Part shown: positions 6,639 to 8,012 of the stretch, piece by piece
Layout of the letters: every line of letters starts with the position of its first letter
Numbering within the stretch: position 1 is the first letter of the stretch
Assembly (NCBI GenBank): GCA_001871755.1
Contig: MNXL01000082.1
Location: 1 to 8,012 of the forward strand
Reading direction: 5' to 3'
Length of the DNA: 8,012 nt
Source of the DNA: Anaerolineae bacterium CG2_30_64_16
GTDB lineage: Bacteria > Chloroflexota > Anaerolineae > CG2-30-64-16
Notes under the pieces: generated by a model
Databases searched by the model: none
What the model saw: the letters and a program-made list of their open reading frames with translations, nothing else
Told to the model about the DNA's origin: nothing
Program-made: the position numbers and the translations under genes

Positions 6639-8012
6639 ATGGCGATCACGACCCTGGAACCCCCGACCCGCGCCTCCGACCGCCCGGCAGCAGGCTGCAC
6701 GCCGCGCGTGCAGCGGCTGCGCGAGCGCTTGCTCAACACCGAGCCCAGCCTGTGCGCCGAGCGCGGGCTACTGGTGACCGAAGCCTACGCCCGCTATGCC
6801 GCGGATCCGGTGGTGCTGCGGCGGGCCAAAGCCCTGGCCCACATCCTCGAGCACATGTCCGTCTATATTGACGAAGGCGAATTGATCGTCGGCAACCAGG
6901 CGAGCGCGCCGCGCGCCGCGCCCCTGTTCCCCGAGTATCTGGTTGACTTCCTGGCCAGGGAGATTGACGAATTCCCGCGCCGGTCGGCGGACCGTTTCCA
7001 GGTCAGCCCGGCTGTGAAGGAGCAGATCCTGGACCAGATTGTGCCCGCCTGGCACGGACGGACGCTGAACGAACGCGTGATGGCGATCATGCCGGAAGAA
7101 GTGGCCGCGGCGCAACAGGCCGGGGTTATTTCGGGCCGGGGCATGATCACTTCGGGCGATGGCCACATCATCCTGGATATCGAGAAAGTCCTTCGGGTGG
7201 GGCTGATGGGTGTCCTGGCCGAGGCCAAGGCCGCGCTGCGGAGCCTGTCGCCGTATGAAGCCAGCGAGTTCAAGAAGCGGCCCTTCCTGCAGGGCGCCAT
7301 CATCAGTTTGCAGGCAGTGATCGATTTCGCCGAGCGCTTCGCTGAGGAGGCGGAACGGCAGACCGCGGCCTCTGATGTGCCTGAATGGCGACAGCAGGAG
7401 CTCCACCTCATCGCCGCAACGTGTCGCCACGTGCCCGCCCAGCCGGCCCGCACCTTCCTGGAGGCGGTGCAGTCGGCCTACTTCGTGCATCTCGTCAGCC
7501 AGATCGAAAGCAATGGCCATTCCTTCTCGCTGGGCCGCCTCGACCAGTATCTTTACCCCTACTATCAGGCTGACGTGGCCGCCGGTCGCCTGACGCGCGA
7601 GGCCGCGCAAGAGATCCTGGAGTCCCTTTGGCTGAAGCTCTTTTCCATCATCAAGGTACGGCCCTGGGATCACACCCGCTTCGGCATCGGCTATCCGACC
7701 TACCAGAACGTGACGGTGGGCGGGCAAACGACTGACGGGTTGGACGCCACCAACGACCTCTCGTATCTGGTTCTGGAAACCATTCGCGACATCCGGCTGA
7801 CCCAACCCAACGTGTCGGCGCGCATCCACGCCGGCACGCCCGACCGGTTTCTGCTCGAGTGTGCACGCACCATCAAGCTGGGTTTCGGAATGCCGGCCCT
7901 GAAGAACGACGAGATCATCATCCCGGCCCTGCTGGAAAAGGGGATCGCTTCGGACGACGCGTACGACTACGCCATCGTGGGTTGCGTGGAGACCGCAGTG
8001 CCGGGCAGGTGG
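6639..8012 (+). CDS. Second glycyl radical enzyme, GCVE type (GRE-2), partial: cut by the window end
   Basis: The frame from ATG 6639 is open for 458 codons to the last base, so the gene continues beyond the window. The product is the N-terminal half of a PFL-like glycyl radical enzyme, clearly paralogous to GRE-1. Shared landmarks include DEGELIVGN near residue 80, DRFQVSP, a conserved His176 (DGHI), GRLDQY, TQPNVSARIH, and NDEIIIP before the active-site loop. The catalytic loop reads GCVETAVPG with Cys449 and Glu451. His294-Ser295 (SNGHS) matches the His-Ser pair of glycerol-dehydratase-like enzymes and is missing from GRE-1. The linker corresponding to the GRE-1 insertion is short (about SPYEASEFKKRPF). 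The GCVETAVPG loop recalls PflD/HypD-like GREs, but I cannot assign a substrate. The radical glycine lies outside the window. The neighbouring activase is the likely activator. Confidence 0.92.
   Translation, partial: MAITTLEPPTRASDRPAAGCTPRVQRLRERLLNTEPSLCAERGLLVTEAYARYAADPVVLRRAKALAHILEHMSVYIDEGELIVGNQASAPRAAPLFPEYLVDFLAREIDEFPRRSADRFQVSPAVKEQILDQIVPAWHGRTLNERVMAIMPEEVAAAQQAGVISGRGMITSGDGHIILDIEKVLRVGLMGVLAEAKAALRSLSPYEASEFKKRPFLQGAIISLQAVIDFAERFAEEAERQTAASDVPEWRQQELHLIAATCRHVPAQPARTFLEAVQSAYFVHLVSQIESNGHSFSLGRLDQYLYPYYQADVAAGRLTREAAQEILESLWLKLFSIIKVRPWDHTRFGIGYPTYQNVTVGGQTTDGLDATNDLSYLVLETIRDIRLTQPNVSARIHAGTPDRFLLECARTIKLGFGMPALKNDEIIIPALLEKGIASDDAYDYAIVGCVETAVPGRW

Noticed and set aside
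6768..7829. A 353-codon open frame on the - strand
   Set aside because: It lies entirely antisense to GRE-2, whose + frame carries many conserved GRE motifs through the same bases. The - product is His/Gln/Arg-rich with no recognisable domain, typical of a shadow frame in GC-rich DNA.

Overview
The window reads as one co-directional catabolic operon on the + strand of a GC-rich anaerobic (or facultatively anaerobic) bacterium. A Chloroflexota member such as an Anaerolineae-type genome is my best guess. That rests on base composition, on the MalF/MalG-like sugar importer and on short C/G-rich dispersed-type palindromic repeats. It is an inference; no rRNA or marker gene is present.

Layout: an incomplete leader or tail of an upstream gene (1-74); two inner-membrane permeases of a carbohydrate ABC importer (75-1133 and 1135-1995); a ROK-family sugar kinase without a DNA-binding domain (2014-3009); a radical-SAM glycyl-radical-enzyme activase (3012-3959); a complete glycyl radical enzyme, here GRE-1 (4014-6527); a 111-nt intergenic stretch; and the first 458 codons of a second, paralogous glycyl radical enzyme, GRE-2 (6639 to the window end). 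The first four genes are separated by 1-18 nt, which suggests one transcript. The substrate-binding protein probably lies just upstream and the end of GRE-2 lies downstream, both outside the window.

Working model (inference): a sugar or sugar derivative is imported by the ABC system and may be phosphorylated by the ROK kinase. It is then split or dehydrated by oxygen-sensitive glycyl radical enzymes that the single activase switches on. Both GREs carry the Gly-Cys-Val-Glu active-site loop of dehydratases and C-N/C-O lyases. They lack the adjacent Cys-Cys pair of true pyruvate formate-lyase, so a 'formate acetyltransferase' label would mislead. They differ at a residue that lines the substrate pocket in glycerol dehydratase (Ser323 in GRE-1, His294 in GRE-2), so they probably act on different substrates.

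The most unusual feature is a palindromic repeat of about 108 nt (4641-4748) inserted in frame into the GRE-1 coding sequence. It adds about 35 low-complexity residues at a place where GRE-2 has only a short linker.
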